NCBI RefSeq assembly: GCF_001428545.1
Contig: NZ_LMHZ01000001.1
Span: 248,961-312,960, forward strand
Origin: Noviherbaspirillum sp. Root189
GTDB lineage: Bacteria; Pseudomonadota; Gammaproteobacteria; Burkholderiales; Burkholderiaceae_D
Direction of reading: 5' to 3'
Length of the DNA stretch: 64,000 bases
The notes under the pieces were generated by a model. It was not told the origin of the DNA. It saw only the letters and a list, made by a program, of their open reading frames with translations, and did not search any database. The translations under genes and the position numbers were made by a program. Of the stretch, positions 60,725 through 64,000 are shown in pieces. Each line of letters opens with the position of its first letter. The first letter of the stretch is position 1.

Positions 60725-60748
60725 TCAGTGGCTCAGTGGCTCAGTGGC
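60725..60748. repeat. 8-bp tandem repeat (x3) at an upstream region
   Basis: TCAGTGGC occurs three times in a row immediately upstream of the GAGGAG ribosome site of the TTG-started dehydrogenase gene. A change in copy number would alter spacing of upstream promoter elements. Confidence 0.7.
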
Positions 60749-60963
60749 CGGTGAAATGGTAGGTGGCGATACCGTCATGATCACGCCGATCTTATCACCG
60801 AGGAGATTTACAGGTTTGCAAGGCTGTTCGAAGCGAACTCGCTCACCGCTCGCAGCAATTCATTGACGAAGTTCAATGTAGAACAAGAACTTATTTTTCA
60901 TGGCAGCCGTCTTATTCCATGGTCATTTGGATTCTTCAATCTTCAACCGCGTAAAGGTCAGAT

Positions 60964-61398
60964 ATGAGCATACTGGGCAATATTTTCAACAAGATCTTTC
61001 CATCCCGTGCCAAGAGCGACCAGGCAGCCGATGCCACGCAAACTGCGCAAAACACCGCGACGGCAGCTACACCAGCGGCACCTGCAGGCGCAGCACCAGG
61101 TGCTGCGGGGACTCCGGCAGCCGCGCCAGCGGCAATCGAGCAAGTCGATGTTGAAGCCATCCTGAACCAGAAGGCGCAGCAGAACGGCCAAAAGCTGAAC
61201 TGGCGTACCTCGATCGTCGATTTGATGAAGCTGCTCGATCTCGACAGCAGCCTGAATGCGCGCAAGGAACTTGCCCAGGAACTGCATTACACCGGTGACA
61301 TGAATGACTCCGCGGCAATGAATATCTGGCTGCACAAGCAGGTAATGAACAAGCTGGCAGAAAATGGCGGCAAGGTACCTGCCGACCTGAAGGATTAA
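60964..61398 (+). CDS. DUF3597 family protein
   Basis: A 144-residue soluble protein. The N-terminus MSILGNIFNKIFP is followed by an alanine/proline-rich linker (about 25-60), then the conserved C-terminal domain: DVEAILNQKAQQNGQKLNW, TSIVDLMKLLDLDSSLNARKELAQELHYTGD and MNIWLHKQVM. Function is unknown; DUF3597 is frequent in Burkholderiales. A hairpin terminator follows the stop codon. Confidence 0.9.
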   Translation: MSILGNIFNKIFPSRAKSDQAADATQTAQNTATAATPAAPAGAAPGAAGTPAAAPAAIEQVDVEAILNQKAQQNGQKLNWRTSIVDLMKLLDLDSSLNARKELAQELHYTGDMNDSAAMNIWLHKQVMNKLAENGGKVPADLKD

Positions 61399-61423
61399 TT
61401 CGCAGTACCGGCATCGTTAATGC

Positions 61424-61453
61424 AATCAGGCTCCTTCGGGAGCCTGATTTTTT
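61424..61453 (+). terminator. Rho-independent terminator after the DUF3597 gene
   Basis: ATCAGGCTCC-TTCG-GGAGCCTGAT is a perfect 10-bp stem with a UUCG loop followed by T residues. Confidence 0.95.
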
Positions 61454-61569
61454 GGGGCCTGATCAGGGATGAGCGTTCAGCCGATTCAACTGTTCGCGCT
61501 ATCCCGCGTTAATATGTGCTCCATCCGCCATTACAAACATTACACACCAAAAAGCCGGTCCCGTTTCCC

Positions 61570-62607
61570 ATGGATATCATTTATAGCCCTGACCACCAAC
61601 TCCACCGCGGCGAGTTCGAGTTTTACCGTGGCGAACTCGTGCCATGCTTTGAAAAGCCCGAACGCGCCGACTATGTGCTCAGTGCCGTCACTGCGCAGGA
61701 TGTTGGCACAGTCTGCGAACCCGAACCGTTCCCGCTGACTGCCATCGAACGCGTGCATGCACCGCGTTACCTGCGCTTCCTTGAGCGTGCATGGGATAGC
61801 TGGACGGCGCTGGGCAACACACGGGATGCGATTCCCGCCGTGTGGCCGATCCGTGGTTTCCGGCATGATGTCGAGCCGGATAATTTCATCGCTCAGCTTG
61901 GCATGTATTCGTTCGACAGCGGCACACCGTTCACGGCGGGGACATGGCGCGCCGCGCGGCTGGGTGCGGACATTGCCCTGACAGCACAACGGCGCATTGC
62001 ACAAGGCGCTCGCGCAGCATTTGCCTTATCGCGTCCGCCGGGGCACCATGCGGGCCCGGATTTCCTTGGCGGCTACTGCTTCATCAACAATGCCGCTGTC
62101 GCCGCGCAGGCGTTCATTGACAGTGGCGCGTCACGCGTCGCCATCCTCGACGTCGACTACCACCACGGCAATGGCACGCAATCTATTTTTTACGAACGCG
62201 CCGATGTGCTGTTCCAGTCCATCCATGGCGACCCAACAACGGAATACCCGTTCTACCTTGGTCACGCGGATGAAACCGGTGCGAGCGACGGCGTGGGCTT
62301 CAATCAGAATTATCCGCTTGCTGCGGGCAGCAGCAATGCGCAATGGTTTGCCGCACTCGATGCCGCCTGCAAACGTATTGCGTCGTTTGCGCCGGATGCG
62401 TTGGTGGTGTCATTAGGTGTCGATACCTACGTCGGCGATCCGATTTCCAAATTCAAGCTGGATGCGCCGGAGTATTTGCGCATGGGCAGCGAGCTTGCCG
62501 GACTTGGATTGCCGACGCTGTTTGTCATGGAAGGCGGCTATGCAGTGCAAGAGATCGGTCTGAATGTCGCGCATGTGCTGCGCGGGTTCAGGGACCTTGC
62601 TGGTTGA
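61570..62607 (+). CDS. Histone-deacetylase-like hydrolase (acetylpolyamine amidohydrolase type)
   Basis: A 345-residue zinc hydrolase of the HDAC/AphA superfamily. Signature motifs: SRPPGHHAGPDFLGGYCFINNAA (visible parts PPGHHAG and GYCFINN), DVDYHHGNGTQSIF with the zinc-site aspartate-histidine pair, SIHGDPTTEYPF, and MEGGYAVQEIG. All catalytic His/Asp residues are in place. Such bacterial enzymes remove acetyl groups from polyamines or small amides; the exact substrate cannot be told. The ATG at 61570 is preferred although no strong ribosome site is present, because the extension from 61516 is proline-rich and poorly conserved in composition. Confidence 0.9.
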   Translation: MDIIYSPDHQLHRGEFEFYRGELVPCFEKPERADYVLSAVTAQDVGTVCEPEPFPLTAIERVHAPRYLRFLERAWDSWTALGNTRDAIPAVWPIRGFRHDVEPDNFIAQLGMYSFDSGTPFTAGTWRAARLGADIALTAQRRIAQGARAAFALSRPPGHHAGPDFLGGYCFINNAAVAAQAFIDSGASRVAILDVDYHHGNGTQSIFYERADVLFQSIHGDPTTEYPFYLGHADETGASDGVGFNQNYPLAAGSSNAQWFAALDAACKRIASFAPDALVVSLGVDTYVGDPISKFKLDAPEYLRMGSELAGLGLPTLFVMEGGYAVQEIGLNVAHVLRGFRDLAG

Positions 62608-62794
62608 GTGCGGTGCGGGTCGATAGACACTCTATAGACCCTGCACCTGGGATCTGAATGTCCTCACTGGGGGTGCGAACACTTCAGCGGGAAGAAGAAT
62701 TTGTCGCGATCGGACTCGTGTGTGGCTTCTTCGCATTAGGACAAGAGTGCGCGCATCTGTTGCGCGCGCTCCGTCTGCGTTCTTATTCTCTGCT

Positions 62795-63961
62795 TTATTC
62801 TCCCCCATACGCATACGTAAATTTGTTTCCGACTATGCGCCCCATCACGCGCGAACGCTGATCAAGACCGACGTGGTCTTTCGGGCTCATGGAAATCACG
62901 CCCTGCGGCACCATCAGGTTCCTGGTATTTTCGATGGCCGTGCGCAACGCGGCTCGAAACTCCCGGGTGCCCGGCTTGGCGGTTTTAAGCGCCTGCGGCA
63001 CCGCATTCGCAATCAGCAGGTAAGCGCCCCAGGCATCTGCGGAAAATTGCGTCATCGTGTCGGGGCCATATGCGGCTTCATAGCGTTGCAGGAAGTCCAT
63101 CGCAGTCTTCTTGATGGGATTGGTGCTGGGCAGGGTCTTGGCGACCACGCCCGGGCCGGACGGGAAGAACGTCCCTTCCACATCTTTTCCGCCAACGCGC
63201 AGGAAGTCGAGCGTGCCGATACCATGCGTCTGGTAGATGCGGCCCTTATAGCCGCGCTCGACCAGGGTTTTTTGCGGCAATACCGCCGGCGTCGCCGAAC
63301 CGGCTACCAGGATGGCATCGGGCTGTGCCGACATCAGCTTCAGAATTTGCCCGGTGACGCTGGTATCGGTGCGCGCATAGCGCTCGCTCGCAACGACCTT
63401 GAGCTTGCGTAATTCGGCCAGCTTGGAAAACTCGCGCCACCATCCTTCGCCATAGGCATCCGCAAAGCCGATGAAGCCAACGGTCTTCACGCCATTGTCC
63501 GACATATGCTGGGTGATGATGGTCGCCATGTGCGAGTCGTTCTGCGGGATCTTGAATGCCCAGGCGCGCCTGGCATCCATTGGTTCGACGATCGCCGACG
63601 AGGCGGCCAGCGCAACCATGGGCGTTTCGGACTCGGCCGCAATATCGAGCATCGCCAGCGCGTTCGGTGTGGTGACCGGCCCCACCACCACATCGACTTT
63701 TTCCTCAGCGGTCAGCTTGCGCATGTTGCGGGTAGCGTTGGTCACATCCGAACCGTCGTCGAGAATGATGTATTCAGCCTTCTGCCCGGCAATTTCTTTT
63801 GGCCAGAGCAGCATCGCATTCTTGGTCGGGATGCCGATCGCAGCCGCCGGCCCGGTGGAGGAAATGGTGACGCCGACCTTGATCTGCGAGAAGGCCGGCG
63901 CGGCCAGCATGACAAAGGAAGCGCCAACAAGGGCGGGTAAGCGACGCAGGCAGAAGGACAT
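62795..63961 (-). CDS. ABC transporter substrate-binding protein (LivK-like)
   Basis: A 388-residue periplasmic binding protein of the branched-chain amino acid/amide type (peripla_BP_6). The signal peptide runs to about residue 25 (MSFCLRRLPALVGASF, cleavage near AFSQ). Mature motifs: KVGVTISSTGPAAAIGIPTKN, DDGSDVTNATRNMRKL, VVVGPVTTPNALAML and FKIPQNDSHM. AAGGAAAATCC precedes ATG 63961. The remaining permease and ATPase genes of the transporter lie outside the window, if they exist. Ligand may be an aromatic or small organic acid as often as an amino acid. Confidence 0.9.
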   Translation of the reverse strand: MSFCLRRLPALVGASFVMLAAPAFSQIKVGVTISSTGPAAAIGIPTKNAMLLWPKEIAGQKAEYIILDDGSDVTNATRNMRKLTAEEKVDVVVGPVTTPNALAMLDIAAESETPMVALAASSAIVEPMDARRAWAFKIPQNDSHMATIITQHMSDNGVKTVGFIGFADAYGEGWWREFSKLAELRKLKVVASERYARTDTSVTGQILKLMSAQPDAILVAGSATPAVLPQKTLVERGYKGRIYQTHGIGTLDFLRVGGKDVEGTFFPSGPGVVAKTLPSTNPIKKTAMDFLQRYEAAYGPDTMTQFSADAWGAYLLIANAVPQALKTAKPGTREFRAALRTAIENTRNLMVPQGVISMSPKDHVGLDQRSRVMGRIVGNKFTYAYGGE

Positions 63962-64000
63962 GGATTTTCCTTGGTGGAGAAAGCTGAAATTATAGAACGG

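Overview
The window carries a chromosomal replication origin of a betaproteobacterium. The order rpmH-rnpA-yidD-yidC-mnmE on the minus strand, divergent from dnaA-dnaN-gyrB on the plus strand, with perfect DnaA boxes between and beside them, is the classic origin layout. The Bug-type (TctC) binding protein next to a TctD/TctE pair, DUF1631, DUF3597, DUF4186, a GTP-type PEP carboxykinase and generally GC-rich third codon positions point to Burkholderiales, most likely an Oxalobacteraceae-like genus. The placement is inferred from gene content; no search was run.

Layout. 1-9.4 kb: tail of a response regulator, a Kef-type antiporter, a TSUP exporter, acyl-CoA thioesterase II with an acyl-CoA ligase, a secreted protein, an Hpt-REC-REC-GGDEF protein, and a gutted substrate-binding-protein gene. 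9.7-20.9 kb: D-tartrate dehydratase with a divergent LysR regulator, NnrU, DUF1631, a LysR/GST/PNPOx-like set, DUF808 and pckG. 21-26 kb: a 2-hydroxyacid dehydrogenase, a CBS protein, an MFS transporter overlapping a MOSC protein, and a hypothetical protein. 26.3-43.5 kb is rich in signalling: a duplicated-sensor protein ending in CheW paired with an Rrf2-like protein, a LysR/NAD(P)-binding pair, an AbrB-type membrane protein, a Bug protein divergent from TctDE, a CAP lipoprotein, a 1305-residue PAS/hybrid kinase translationally coupled to an HD-GYP regulator, and small genes including a 39-codon membrane peptide behind a perfect FNR-type site. 43.5-54 kb is the origin core. 54-56.7 kb looks like an accessory insert behind gyrB: an AlbA_2/Schlafen-type ATPase gene split by one in-frame amber codon, a group II intron-like fragment and a cupin. 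56.8-64 kb: a DEAD-box helicase with two DbpA-type RNA-binding domains, a zinc-type dehydrogenase, DUF3597, a histone-deacetylase-like hydrolase and a LivK-type binding protein.

How the genes work together. The origin cluster supplies initiation (DnaA), the sliding clamp (DnaN), supercoiling (GyrB), tRNA processing (RnpA), membrane insertion (YidC/YidD) and tRNA wobble modification (MnmE). The accessory genes concentrate on carboxylate use (tartrate dehydratase, TctDE/Bug, PckG) and cyclic-di-GMP signalling (GGDEF and HD-GYP proteins fed by phosphorelays).

The most unusual items are the soluble duplicated-sensor/CheW protein with its Rrf2-like partner, the FNR-box small membrane protein, the amber-interrupted AlbA_2 gene, the doubled RNA-binding domain of the helicase, three different long intergenic palindromes (219-377, 3399-3544, 59263-59516), and several short tandem repeats beside gene ends. 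I saw no tRNA, rRNA, CRISPR array or intact insertion sequence.
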